Shown here piece by piece: positions 10,270-25,200 of a DNA stretch of 64,000 bases (position 1 is its first letter; every line of letters starts with the position of its first letter). The notes beneath the pieces were generated by a model that saw nothing but the letters and a program-made list of their open reading frames with translations, made no database searches and was not told the DNA's origin. Source of the DNA: Halichondria panicea. Lineage: Eukaryota; Porifera; Demospongiae; Suberitida; Halichondriidae. The position numbers were made by a program, and so were the translations under genes. The stretch covers positions 2,285,803-2,349,802 of the forward strand of contig NC_087380.1 of assembly GCF_963675165.1 (NCBI RefSeq), written 5' to 3'.

Positions 10270-13200
10270 ATGAAGAAGTTACAAGGTGACTGTGTCTCTT
10301 GGCTGGTCCTTTTAACTGGAGCTGCTCAGCTCCTATTAGTGTGTGGACAGGGCTCACCTGCTGGTATGTTTAAAGCTTTCATGAGCTCTGCAACCAAGTC
10401 AGTGTATTATAATTATAATTATGTTGTATGCTTGTATGCAGGAATGTACCTGTCTTTGGGGACCACCACCTTCATTATGAATAACACTGAGATCCTCATC
10501 ACTAGCATTGGAGATGATAATGACATTGATCTTAATCCCCCTCTCATCTGTCACACTGACCTAGTGGCCTGTTGTACACCCAGTGAGACAAATATGACAA
10601 GAGGAATTGGAGATTGGCGCTATCCAAATCGAGATCGTGTTCCTGGTGGATCAGGATCTAATTCAGTATTTCAACCGTTTGTGTCATTGAGAAATGTTCA
10701 ATCCATTCAACTGGTTCGTAGAGATGAGTTTACCCCCCCTCCGTTGGATCCAACTGGTTTCTATTGTTGTATTATACCAACTAATGGAGAAGATATGACC
10801 TTCTGTGCCAAACTGGGTGAGTTGTTGGAATATTCTCACTCTTATATTCCATCCAAACTTTTATTCCAGTTGTGTGCCTGTCTCTCCCTGCCCTGAACAA
10901 TGGAATAGTCTCATACAAGGACTCAACACTGGGTCTGAACACTGTGGCCACCTACACCTGTAATACTAGCTACAGTCTCATTGGAGACACCACCAGGACT
11001 TGTGGGAGTGATGGAGTGTGGAGTGGCGTTGATGGTCCAACTTGTGAAGGTGAGTCTACATGCAATCCGATTCCATTGTTATAATCCTTTCCCAGTGGTT
11101 TGTCCTGTTCTCGCTCTGGATAATGGAGACATTTTGTACAGTGATGACAGCAGACGAGTTGGTACTAGCGCTACTTACAGCTGCATTGTAGGATACCGAA
11201 TTGTGGGAGAACCAGTGATGATAACTTGTCAGTTGAGTGATAATAGCACGCCAACTTGGAGCGAATCGTCACCAATCTGCGAAGGTGTGTCAATGTCTTC
11301 CCAAAAGAAGAGCGGAAGACTACTTAATACCACACTAAAAAAATTAACCCCATTCTCTATCTTTTGTTTTAATTGTTAGTTTCCACCTCAACCCGCCCAA
11401 CAATAGTGCTATAGTGCAATTTGCATAAACTTCCAAAATTGTATTTGCACTCCAAAGGGAGTAATTCTACAACATTGAAAGGGTCATTGTGATCTTACAT
11501 AATTATTAGCGTGTAGGGGCTTATTTCTGATGGAAGGCATTAAAAATTATGGGCACGAAGGGCAAATAATAGGCTATGCCCACTCCTGAACTAGTAGAAA
11601 ACTCAATCTCTCTGTACCATCTGCTCAAAATTAACTTTTGTGAGTAGCTTTTTTCGTTATCCAATTATAATGTTAGTTTTGATGTGTATGATAATGTGTG
11701 ATTGACTAGAAACCATTCTTGGTTCACTATTAAGGTTTGCAATGGAATGTAAATTTTCCTCAGCTATACATGTAATTGAGACACTACACACATACACTGT
11801 GTAGACATTGATGAATGCTCTGGTACTGATCATGACTGTGATCATATCTGCACCAACACTCCTGGATCATACACCTGTACCTGTAACTTAGGATATGAAC
11901 TTGCTGATAATGGAAGACGGTGTAAGTTTATATCTTGTAACGACTATACGGTAGCAGGTAATGGTATGGTGGAAATGTTCGTATATTGAGTATCATATGA
12001 AAATTAAAAATAAGAATTATTCTACCGCAATACGACCTTCACCGTAACTATCCTGAGCTGTACGAATTTAAAATCCGAAATATTTAAATGGGCAGTTCAT
12101 ACTAAAATTTGAAAATTACCCGCTATAATTATGGTATTAAGAGTTCATTAGGAAGAGTACGCAACTCCACTTAAAACTGTAGTAGGCGTTTCTTCCAAAC
12201 TACGTCACAACTGTGAATTCAAATTTGCAATGAATAACATAGTGATGATTATCACTAATTTACAACTGCCAGTAGGAAAGGCAATGAATAACATAGTTAC
12301 TAAATTTATTCATTGCCTTTTCTGCTAGTTACGGGTACAACAGCTAGTATCTGTGACGTAGGTCTGGAGGAATGCCTTTTGTGTACGGTCTATTGGAGTT
12401 TGGTATTACCTGTGACAGGTATGGTAGCATATATATATATGCATCTAGTTTGTATGCTAAACTTTGAGTCGCCTCATATACAGGTGATGATATTGATGAG
12501 TGTACTGGATCCAACATCTGCCACCAAGTGTGTATCAACACTGAGGGATCATTCATTTGTGGATGTGAGGGAGGATATGTGCTGGACAGAGACAGAGTAA
12601 CCTGTTCTGGTATACTTAAAAATACTTATAAAATCTCCAAACCTAACGTATCATTTGCTATAGCTCTCTGTGATGTTTTCACTTTTTATCCTGTATAGCC
12701 ATCATTTGTCTACCTCTTGACTCTCCCTATGGCCCAATAACCTACTCTCCAAACACTTCCCCATACTTAATTGGAACACAAGCAATGTACACTGTTGTAT
12801 GCCCTCCTGGACAGGAGAGGAGTGGAGGAGATGGTGTGAGGATTTGCTTGGGAGATGGACAAACTACTGTGGGAGCATGGACTGAGACTGCTCCCGTCTG
12901 TGCAGGTTGGTATATAGAGCTTATGACTAGCAATAACTAGCACTGCTGCAGTGCGGACTAGCAGAGTAGAAGTACAGTTTTACTTCAAACCACACCCATG
13001 CAACCGGAAATGGCGCGAAAGTGGGAGTGGCCTCAAAAATCGTGTGCGTATATTTATTTTATTTTTCTGCACCTTACTTGTTATTCTAGATCCGCCTGAC
13101 TGATCCCACTTTTTGGCTAACAACTAACAACATTACATAATTTGTGTCCTAAGCAATCTACCGTAGCTCATAGTTCCCTACGAAACACTTTTATTGAATT

Positions 13201-16200
13201 AATGGCACAATGGATACATTGTAAAAGAAATATTATACATGTACAGATTGTAGCATCAACTGTGCTCTAGGTCTACAGCTACTCAGCTAGTACCAAGTCT
13301 TGTCTTCAATCAGTTATCTATTTTTATGACAGGTCCACAGCTACTCAGCTAGTACCAAGTCTTGTCTTCAATCAGTTATCTATTTTTATAACTCGGTGCG
13401 CATGCGCAAGCGAGGTATACAGTAGACTAGTGTGTTTGTGTGTCTGTCCTGTGTAGACTGCTACAGCTGCTCAAGGATCAATGAAGTCCAAGTAAGAGTT
13501 TCTATAGGCTTCTAGTCATGTTTTCTTGGATTTCAATTCGTGGATTTGCAAAATAATGCTTCGTTCTCGGGTTATGCCTAGTTTTGCTTACTTGGAATGC
13601 CTTTTCAGAAGAGTGCGTAGCAAAACTTGTCTACGGAGTCCGAGTGTTGCTACTCAACTTAGTAGTTAGCTTTGCACTAGAACGGTAGCTGCAAGAGTGA
13701 GAAGAGAGCTGCAAGGCTCTGCTGATGCAACCAATCGTTTTAGACTTGACTTTTTGGCATCGATCGTTTTTAATAACAATCATGGTCGATCATTACCCAC
13801 TCTTTGAGTTTCCCTGTGATTCCTGGATTCTGGCTTTGCATGCAGCAAAATAAACATATTCATCATGATATAATGTGTGTATAAAATTATATAAGCTTAA
13901 TGTCAGACTGAAGGGCAGAGGAGAGCCACCTAATAATTATAACCGTATAAACCAACAATTTGGGCCCAGTACAATAAGGCCACCCCCGAACAGAAGGAGT
14001 GCCCTGGCTGAGGAGAGCACCCCCCCCCCTGAGCGGGTCCCTAATAACTTATTAAACCTCTTTAATCGAGCCGGCTGTGCCCCAGCCCGAGCTCGTGGTG
14101 TGAAACTAAAGCGGCCTCCTCACCACCCCTAGAAGCAGGTGGAAAGGGGAGGGCGGAGGGAAAGAAACAGCTACTCAGAACGCTTCTCAACCAAGGTAAA
14201 CTGATACTGCACGTGGTTGGCAACTGCACTGCGCATGCGCAGTCCATTACCTGACCCATCCACACCCAAGCACCTCAGCCCTTCTGCTGCCATTAACCAT
14301 TGTTTAGTGCACACCCAAAACACACTATTATGTTATGTGGCTTTGACATCTCCACCGAGGCATCAGCACTCGCGGTGCGGTGCTTTAATTTATTTTATTT
14401 TATTAAAGGTTCAGCAATTAATGCTAGGATACAATAAATAGCTATAAAGCTAGGGTGAAGTGTGTCCTATAATACATTTTAATACTTACAACATGTCAAC
14501 TAAGTGAGAATAGAATACAAATATGTCTTAAATGAACAGCACAGTCTACTAAAGCAAATTCCTTGTGGCTAACAAGCTTATTCTGATTCAGCTATATTTG
14601 TGAGTCTTATATCAAGTACTAACCTCACTTCTAAAATTCCATTTCTTCAAACAGACTCTCATAGCGAATCTCTGAACTTTTTCTAGATTGTTGATTTCCG
14701 ACTTTTTTTTTTTTTTTTATAATAATTCTGCAAAATGCATGGATACACTAGTAACATATTACGCTAACCTAATGTGTGCCCTGTATATATTACTTACAAT
14801 AGCGAGTACAAATTAAAAATAAAGACTAATATTATACTAATGCAAGTGACAGAGTACATTTCTCTTAAATGACAAAATCGATGTACTTTCCTGCAGCTCC
14901 AGTGGTAATTCATTCCACACAGATATTGCTTTTGGGAAAAAAGAGTTCGCATATGCATTTGTTCTGCAAATTGGTCTTTCAAACTGTATATTTTTTGTGC
15001 TTCTTAGATTGAGAGGGCATACTCTTCTTTCCAGTGGTGGATCAGGGAATTTAAAGTTACCATTTATTACCTGGTAAAGGTATGATAGCTTCAGGTACAA
15101 TCTTCTTGTAGAAAGGGACGGTAGGTCCACAGTATCTAATAGGGAGTCGTAGTCCATATTCCAAAGTTTTGTGCAGATTTTAAGGGCAAACTTTTGTACT
15201 TTTTCTATTTTGTGAGAATTTGTTTTTTGGTGTGGATCCCAAACAGGGGCAGCATATTCCAGTTTTGATCTCACAAGGGAGATGTAGAGTTGTCTTAAAC
15301 ATTCTAGTGACGAGTGGCCATAGAACTGTCGGTAAATTATACCAACCTGCTTGCAGGCATTTCTGCACATTTCTTCTATGTGTTTTGACCATGAGAGGTC
15401 GTGAGAGATCCACACGCCAAGGTACTTGTAGTGGTCAACTTTAAGTAGGGGACGTCCACTGATATTGAGACACATGTTGGGAAGTGGTGGGCTGAATTTT
15501 CTTGATATAGTCATGTATTTACACTTGCTTTGGTTAAACAAGAGTACATTTCTTTCAGACCATGCTTGGAGTTGATCAATATCTCCTTGCAATTTTATAT
15601 AATCTTCAGGAGATTGAATAGGATGGTAAAGAAGAAGATCATCAGCATAGAGCAAGAGACTTCCTTCATTTTGATGTAGATCGATGTCATTTATATAGAT
15701 TAGGAAAAGAAGAGGTCCCAGCACCGAACCCTGGGGAACTCCTGACACAACCTCCGAGATATTTGATGACTTTCCATTTATTATGACATATTGTGATCTA
15801 TTCCTGAGGTAGCTTGCTACCCAAGATACCAGGTGGGGATCTAGGTTCAGATTGGTTAGCTTACTCATCAATATCAAGTGAGGAACCTTGTCAAATCCTT
15901 TTTTGAAATCAAAAAAGACTGCACATACACTCTGACCATCTTCAAGCAGTTTGTGCCAATTGTGCACTGCCGTAAGCAGCACACCTGTGGTGGATTTTCC
16001 TTTATTGAAACCCCATTGTTTATTTGAGAGGAAAGATATATCTTTTAGCTGTTCTAAGATTTTACTATACATATGTTTTTCCAGGAGCTTTACAAGAATG
16101 GAGAGTAGCGATATAGGGCGATAGTTTAAGGGATCAGACTTGTCGTTTGATTTGGGTATTGGAGTGACATGAGCCAATTTCCAGTCGTATGGCAGTTCAC

Positions 16201-19200
16201 AGTTTTTTATCGATATATTGAAAAGCATTGTTATACTTGGGGTGATCGTTTCAGCAGTAGCCTTTAGCATTTTGGCGGAGATTCCATCAGGACCATTTGC
16301 TTTTGTGGTGTCTAGATTTGATAACAGGTTGAATACTTCATCTTCTGTGCAGCGTAAGTTCTCAGGTAAGTCTCTTGTTGGTTGTTTAAAGGAATTTGGG
16401 TCAAGAGGAGGAAGTGAATGGTTGAAATTTGCATAAAACTGTTTGTTAAGGACCTGGGCCTTTTCTTCATCCTGTTCGATTTTGCAGCCATTTACTACAA
16501 GACATGGGATAGAGCTATCTGATTTTCTCAGGTATTTCAGAGCTGTCCAAAATTTTTTTGACTGAGGCTTGAGGGTGCTAAAAAAATCTTGCTTACTCCG
16601 TCTGAGAGTGGTCACAACCTTATTTCTGATCTGTTTGTAGGTTGCAAAATCAGAGGGTTTGTTGTATTTTCTGGCAAGTCTGTAGTAATAGTTTCTCTTT
16701 TTGATATCTCTTATTATATTTTTCGTTAGCCAAGGAAGATTCTTTCGGGTTACGATTTCTGCTGTGGGAATACAATTTCTCATAGTAGTCATGAATACAT
16801 TCTTCCACTCTTTCCAGGATGACTCAACAGAACTTGGGTGTATGAAGCTGGTAAGATCAAATGTGAAATGGGTTCCACACAGAGGAAGCGTATTCCAGAT
16901 GTGGTCTCACAAAGGATGTATACAACTTTAATAGTGTTGCTGGAGAAGAATTACCTGAGAACCGGCGATGTAGGAGTAACTTCCTTGTTTTATTGCAGAT
17001 GGTATTGATATGAGTGTGCCAGCTCAAGTCAGCCGACGTGGTATTCCTAGGTATACTTGTAGTTAAAAACCTGCTGCGGTACATATAGCCATTTAAAAGT
17101 AGAGTTGGGGCCTTCAATGAGCGCAATGTTTTCTTAGAAACAGACATAAACTTACACTTGCCAAGATTGAATTCTGGTGTTCAAGACTTCTATAATGTCA
17201 TTTTGGAGATCTACGTAGTCATTAGAAGATGTAATAACTCTGTACAAGGCCATGTCATCAGCAAACATATTAAGCTTACTGGCTTGAGAATAAACATCTG
17301 TGACTTGGTTTATGTACGTAATAAACAATAGTGGACCCAAAACCGACCCTTGGGGCACACCTGAAAGAACATGTAAGCTGCCTGAGTTACTGCCATCAAT
17401 GGTTTGTATAGTCACGTCTTTGATATATATATAGTGTACCTCGGCCCTCAGCTGATCCCACTTTTCTTTTTATTGGCTGTACTTAGCCCTGTCTCTTAGG
17501 GTATATACAAGCAGCAAGTTGTTGCTGTCAGTTTTGAAAATTACCAGTTCTGTCTGACATGGTGATTTCTGCTTCTCTACTGAAAAACATTCGCTTTGGC
17601 CGGACCTGTGCCTTCATTGGAATGAACTCTGATTGTACTCTAGCTTCTACTTCTGCAGGAACCACTCTGCAACAAAACATAGCTGCATAGGTACCGAATG
17701 CACATGGTCAAACTGATTTGGATCCCATTGGATAACTAGATAGAAACATTGTATCCTCAGTCATATAATCCCTGGGAATTACGAAATTACTAATAATTTC
17801 CCCTAACCACATAGATACCTCATGCCCATGACTTTACCTATTTAGTAAATAATAAATGGAATTACTCTCCTCAATGTCCATGTATGAAAATGTACACACC
17901 ACAGCTGTGGACTGTAAACCTCCTCCGTCTTCATATACTTTTGCGTCTTTATTGCCTAGTATAATTATATATATGCGGCAGTCAGAGTGTTTATATCCCA
18001 AGATCGTATAGTTTGTTCATGCAGGTATTGTATTTATTGACAATGCGGCAGACTATATTCTTCCCAGCTAATTGAGAGATCTTATACACACACACCCATG
18101 CATGTGTAGACATTGATGAATGCTCTGGTGATACTCACGGCTGTGATCATAATATCTGCACCAACACTCCTGGATCATACACCTGTGCCTGCAACTCAGG
18201 ATATCGACTTGCTGCTGATGGAAGAGGATGTAAGTTTATTCAGGTTTCTCTTCATTATGAGTTAATGCATAGGTGCCAACTGTCCCAGATTTGGAGGCTT
18301 TGTCCTGTGTCCTGTCCGAAAATTGCTATATATTTACCTGAAATGTCCCGGATTTTCAAGGTTGCTGCTCCCGAGCTGAGATAATACAGTCCAAAGAAGC
18401 TCAAAAACTACTGAAGCTATGGCTTGAAAGCTTAAATCATGAACAGAATTCAGTTTTTGTACTATGCTGTCCGTCTATCGCTACGATCAAAATATTGGTT
18501 AGAAAATAGAGGTGGGGCTGCTGCACTGTTTTGCAGTTTTTGTGGGTGGGGCCCTCCAGGATGATCATACTGAGCATGCGCAGAAAGCAACTGTTAATAA
18601 TAAATCTGTCTCCTCCTAATTTTTTGTCCCGGAAATTTTCTTTGTAGGTTGGCACCTATGTTAATGACATTATTACTCACAATTATGTGCTAAGATATTT
18701 TGGGTAATCATTAGCTGTATGTCTGCCTATACAGGTGATGATATTAATGAGTGTACTGGATCCAACAACTGCCAGCAAGTGTGTACCAACACTGAGGGAT
18801 CGTTCACTTGTGGATGTGAGGCAGGATATGTGCTAGACAGTGAAGGAGCAACTTGTTCTGGTATACGTATATTGTGTTTATTGTGTGCATTTCATCTAGT
18901 TATGTTCTCACAGGAATCACCTGCTCTGAATCTGCTGTCCGCAGTGATATCGCTGGCAATGGGATGTTTGTCTACTCCAGTGGCAGCACAACTCCACCTT
19001 TTGACTATGGAACAACAGCTACGTATCAATGCAACGATGGATATAGTCTAGCAAGTGGAGACAGTGTGAGGACATGCACTGGTGATGGTACGAGTACAGT
19101 GGGAGAGTGGAATGGTACTGCACCAGTTTGTTCAGGTATTGTATTTGCGGCAGACTATTTCTCCCAGCTAATTGAGAGATCATATACACACACACACACA

Positions 19201-22200
19201 CACACACACATGCCACACAACACATACACACACGTGTGTGTAGACATTGATGAATGCTCTGGTGATACTCATAGCTGTGATCATAATATCTGCACCAACA
19301 CTCCTGGATCATACACATGTGCCTGTAACTCAGGATATCGACCTGCTGCTGATGGAAGAGGGTGTAAGTTTATTCAGCTTCATTATGAGGGTTAATGACA
19401 TTATTACTCACGATTATGTGCTAAGATATTTTGGGTAATCATTAGCTGCATGTCTGCCTATACAGGTTATGATATTGATGAGTGTACTGGATCCAACAAC
19501 TGCCACCAAGTGTGTATCAACACTGAGGGATCGTTCACCTGTGGATGTGAGGCAGGATATGTGCTGGACAGTGAAGGAGCAACTTGTTCTGGTATACGTA
19601 TACTGTGTTATATTGTGTGCATTTCATCTAGTTGCATTCTCACAGGAATCACCTGCTCTGAATCTGCTATTGCTGGCAATGGAATGATTGTCTACTCCAG
19701 TGGCAGCACAACTCCACCTTTTAACTATGGAACAACAGCTACGTATCAATGCAACGATGGATATAGTCTAGCCAGTGGAGACAGTGTGAGGACATGCACT
19801 GGTGATGGCACGAGTACAGTGGATCAGTGGAGTGGAACTGCACCAGTTTGTTCAGGTATTGTATTTGCGGAGTATTTCTCTCAGCTAATTGAGAGATCTT
19901 ATACACACACACACACGTGTGTAGACATTGATGAATGCTCTGGTACTGCTCATGGCTGTGATCATATCTGCACCAACACTCCTGAATCATACACCTGTGC
20001 CTGCAACTCAGGACATCAACTTGCTGCTGATGGAAGAGGATGTTAGTTTAAATCTTGTATTAACTCTTCCATAGGGTTAGAGGTCACCAATACTGTACTA
20101 ACTAATGCTATTGTTTTATACGAGTGGCTATAATGTTATATGTTTTTGTATCGCACAATTAATCAGCATTTAGTCGAGGTATGGATAGTAGTAAGCATAA
20201 TGTTTTCAGAGCAATTATGTTTGCTTATCTAGCACTATGGTAGTACTATTTCTGCCTACACAGGTGATGATATTGATGAGTGTGTTGTACCCAACATCTG
20301 CCACCAAGTGTGTACCAACACTGAGGGATCATTCATCTGTGGATGTGAGGCAGGATATGTGCTGGACAGTGACAGAGCATCATGTTCTGGTACACTGGTA
20401 TACTTTTAAATATGTATCCAAACCTATCATGTAATTTCTAGCTCTCTGTGATGACATCACCCTCACCAATGGAAGAGTGACCTATGGCCCAACCTCTTCT
20501 CCAAGACTGGAAGGAACCACAGCCACTCACAACTGTAATTTTGGTTATGTTCGATTTGGTGAAGAGGAGAGAATATGTCAGTCGAACAGAACCTGGAGTG
20601 GAGATGTTGTTACTTGCAATGGTATATGGTGTAAAGAATCCGTATTGTTCATTTACTTTGTCTTATAGCCATCATCTGTCCACCTGTTGCTGACTCTCCC
20701 TATGGCTCAATATCTTACTCTCCAAACACTTCCCCATACTTAATTGGAACAAATGCAAGGTACACTGTCACTTGCCCTCCTGGACAGGAGAGGAGAGGAG
20801 ATGGTGGGAGGAATTGTTTTGGTGATGGAAGTAGTACCATGGGGGCGTGGACTGGAACTGCTCCCATCTGTGCAGGTTTGTAATGTGCCGTCCATACTGT
20901 TGTTCATTCACAATAATTCAGGTCAATCAGTCTTTTTGTCGCGTCAAGGAATAACCTATACTACCAACAACAGTAACATTCTAGTAACCAAAATTGGATC
21001 AACGGATGACACTGCCTTGACCTGTCACACTGACTCACCCACCTGTTGTATACAAGGTTCAGGTGAATGGCTGTTTCCTAGTGGACAGAGAATTGCCGAG
21101 AATAGAAATGGTTTTTCCTTGACTAGACGCTATCAAGTACTCAGACTCTATCGTCGAGGTAATACCCAGACTCCACTGGGACACTACTGCTGTAGAATAC
21201 CTGATAGCTTGGGTAGAATGGCAAGTATTTGTGCTAATCTTATAGGTAAGTTAACACTAAACTGTGTCCATGTATTACTGTTACTACTACAGCCAACACC
21301 ATTCGATGCCCCTCTAACTCGGTGATGGCTCCCACTAATGGGATCGTCTCATACTCTAGTCCAGAAGAAGGTGGCAGTTACGTGTATGGAACTGTGGCCA
21401 CCTTTTCCTGTTCCCCTGGTTTTAGTCTTAATGGTACCTCAACTAGAACATGTGAGACTGAACAGGGAACATTTAGTGGCACAACCCCATCTTGTATTGG
21501 TGAGATATACAGTCATAATAATGTACTGTAATTACGTCACTACATAAAATCACAGCAATCACCTGCTCTGCTCTCACTATTGACAACGGAATGATTGTCT
21601 ACTCTAGTGACATGACTGAACCTTATGACTATGGAACAACAGCTACGTATGAGTGTGACACTGGGTATGAGATAACAGGTGGAGAAAGTGAGAGGACCTG
21701 TACTAGCGATGGTAGCAGTTCAGTGGGTCAGTGGAGTGGAACTGCACCAGTTTGTTCAGGTACTTGTAACGTAGTACTCTTGACTATAGGAGAATTGACT
21801 TTTAATAGCTGTCTTGAACAATAAAGAACACGCACGAATAACACAACTTAGACACAAAACTGAACTGTTTTAAATACAAAACAAAAACAGTTCTAGAACA
21901 AACCAGAACAATACATAGAATAGTCCAGAATTGCTTAGTGTAAGAATACTCTAGAACAACTAAGATATTTCTAGTCAGCACATAGTTCAACTTGACCACA
22001 GATTGAGTGTTTGTGGTTAGTGGCTACTAGGAGTACGCCACATCCCTCCCTCCTAAAAGGGGGCCAGCTCGTGACAGTCCATCAGCATTGCCATTCGAAA
22101 CTCCTCGACGATGGGTGATTTCCAGTTGATAGGGCTGAATAGCCAGCGCCCAACGCGTCAATCGGGCATTCGCGTTCTGCATCTTGTGTAACCAGGCGAG

Positions 22201-25200
22201 AGGTTGGTGGTCCGTCTGTACTTCAATTTTCCGACCATAAAGGTATGTATAGAAGATCTTAAGAGCCCACACAACCGCCAAGCACTCCTTTTCTATTGTT
22301 GCGTAATTCCTTTCCCTCGGCTGCAACTTCCGACTTGCAAATGCGATTGGGTTTTCTTGTCCTTCCGAATCTCGCTGACTCAAAACCGCCCCAAGGCCTC
22401 GTTCTGATGCATCAGTTTGTAACAGAAACTGTTTGTTTGGATCGAATACCTCTAAGACAGGATGCTTCAACAGAGTCTCCTTCAAAGCTATGAAAGACTG
22501 ATCACATTCACCGGTCCAGATAACCTTTTCTGGTTTCTTCTTTCGAGTGAGGTCCGTTAACGGCACTGCAATATCCGCAAAGTTGGGGGTGAATTTCCGG
22601 TAGTATCCTACTAGTCCAAGGAAAGCTCGTACATCTTTCTTGGTCTGTGGACGCGGATACTCTGCTACTGCTTGCAGCTTCTGTGGATCGGGCCTAACTT
22701 TGCCACCACCAATCACATGTCCCAAATAACGAACTTCCCGTCGTCCAAACTGACATTTTCTCGGTTTCAGGGTCAACTTGGCAGCTTGCAGACGTTCTAA
22801 CACCACCTGCAAGTGTTGTAGGTGCTCTTCCCAGGATTTGCTGTACACAACCAGATCATCGATATAGCAACCTGCAAATTCTTCGCATCCTTCCAGCACT
22901 CGATTCATTGTCCTCTGGAAAGTGGCTGGAGCATTGTGCAACCCGAAAGGCATCACTTGAAACTCGTACAGGCCAAACGGTGTTGTAAAAGCTGACTTCT
23001 CTTTAGAAGATTCCTCAAGGGGTATTTGCCAATAACCTTTCGCTAAGTCCATGGTGGTGATGTATCTAGCAGGTCCAATGTTGTCAAGTAGCTCCTCAAT
23101 GCGTGGCATAGGATAAGCGTCAAAGCGAGCCACTTTGTTAAGCTTTCTATAATCCACACAAAACCGCACAGATCCGTCTTTCTTGCCAACCATTACAATA
23201 GGTGAAGCCCATGGACTGGTAGAAGGTCGAATGACATCGGCTTCCAGCATCTTGTGGATCTCTTCTTTCACTACCTCCCTCCTTGAGTAAGGTACACGGT
23301 AGGGTCTCTGTTGTATTGGAGTCTCGTCCGCCACAAATATCTCGTGCTCTGCAATCGTTGTCCTTCCCGGGGCTGGACCACACACTGCGTCAAACTCTTG
23401 CACCAGTGACAACAGTTGCTTTCGCTCTTCTGGATTTAAGCCAGGGGTTTGGATCTCGGTCACATCGAACAGTGTCTCTTCAGGTTCCCACAAACTCAGG
23501 TTGGTCAACTCTTCCTCGTCACACTCGTTCCCTTCCTCCATTATCGACATCAGATTTGGGACTGGTTGCGTTGGACACTTCCACAGCTTCAAGAGGTTGA
23601 TGTGGTATATCTTCTTCTTCTGCCTCCGCCCTGGTGTGGCTACTTCATAGTCCACTGGAGTAACAGCACGAAGTACTTTATAGGGACCAACCCATTCCAA
23701 CTTGAGCTTATTCTCATCTTTGGGTAGCAAAACCAAGACTTGATCACCGGCCTTCAGCTCTCGTTTTTTGGTACCCTTGTCATAGTACCTCTTCTGCTTT
23801 TGCTGGGCTTTGCTTGTAGTCTCCTGCACAATCTCCATCATTTCTTCCAAGCGATCTCGCATCTGGACCACATGAGCAATTACTGGGAACTCTGGTGACC
23901 TCTCCTCTGTCCATCCCTCTCGTATTACGTCGAGTGGTCCTCGCACTCTATGCCCGTACAACAGCTCAAACGGTGAGAATCCAGTGCTCTCCTGTGGGAC
24001 TTCTCTATAAGAAAAGAGCAGATATGGAAGGTACTCGTCCCAATCTTTCTGGTTCCGGCTCGTAAACTTCCGAAGCATTGACTTCAAAGTTGCGTTAAAA
24101 CGCTCCACCAGCCCGTCGGTTTGAGGGTGGTATGGAGTTGTTCGGATCCTGGTGATCTGCAGAGCCTGGTACATCTCGTCTAGCAATGAAGACATAAAGT
24201 TAGTTCCTTGGTCAGACAGCACCTCCTCAGGAACTCCAACTCGAGTAAAGAGCAAAAGTAGCTCTCGTGCAACACGTGTAGCTTCCACACTTGGCAATGG
24301 AATTGCCTCAGGGTATCGAGTGGCATAGTCACAGATAGTAAGGATATACCGATTCCCTCGTTGCGTCCTTGGCAGTGGCCCAACAATATCCATTGCTATC
24401 CTTGAAAAAGGCTTCTGAATCAATGGCATTGAGACCAGAGGAGCACGAGCTGGCCTCCTTCCACGACTTCTTTGACAAACTTCACAGGTAGTACAATACT
24501 CCGTTACCTCCTTGAAAACACCAGGCCAATAGTATCTCTGGAGTACTCGGTTTCGGGTTTTAGTGACGCCTAGATGGCCAGCTGTAGGCACATCATGCGC
24601 CAGTCGTAATACCAGTTGTCGGCACTGAGTCGGTAGCACCAACTGCTCGACTGCCTGCACTCCGTCTTTTCCTCGTTTTCTCGGTTGCCAGTGACGATAC
24701 AGCAGTCCATCCTTCCTATAGAAGAAAACATTCTCTCCTTCGGTTCCATCTTCGGGTTGGAAACTTGCATAATCACAAACTTTTACTAGCGTTGCGTCGC
24801 TTTCCTGCCATGCTTGAATTTGTTCTTTCGAAGCATCTAAGGGGGACACTGGTTCTGTATTCATCTCCTCTTCTAACGTAGAGGTATTTTCTGCCATGTC
24901 CTCCCTCCTAAGATTTTCATGCTCTTCAGAGGCAAGGTTTGCCTCTGGAACTTCTAGCTCCAACGATTGATCAAATAGCTCTGACAATACGGCTTGTTCG
25001 TCCAGATCCATCAGATCATCCATCGATTTCGATTCTCGTATCTTCTTTTGAGACCTAGTCTCCACCATGTATCCGGTATCTGAAGACTTCCATCCACTTC
25101 TGATATCGTAGAGGTCTCTTCCAAGGAGTACTGGTACCGGTAGGCTAGGGGCAACAGCAACGTTTGCTTTCCTGGTATAGCCTCCTAAAGCGATCTCTAC

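Noticed and set aside
13269..13390. Tandem repeat as a possible CRISPR-like array
   Set aside because: Only two adjacent copies without spacers in an animal intron.
13875..14132. Proline-rich 85-codon frame as a gene
   Set aside because: No start context, no domain, low complexity; sits in an intron full of repeat debris.
14837..16792. 651-codon frame as a host gene
   Set aside because: It is reverse transcriptase of a LINE with poly-A tail, and a truncated copy lies at 35933-36563.
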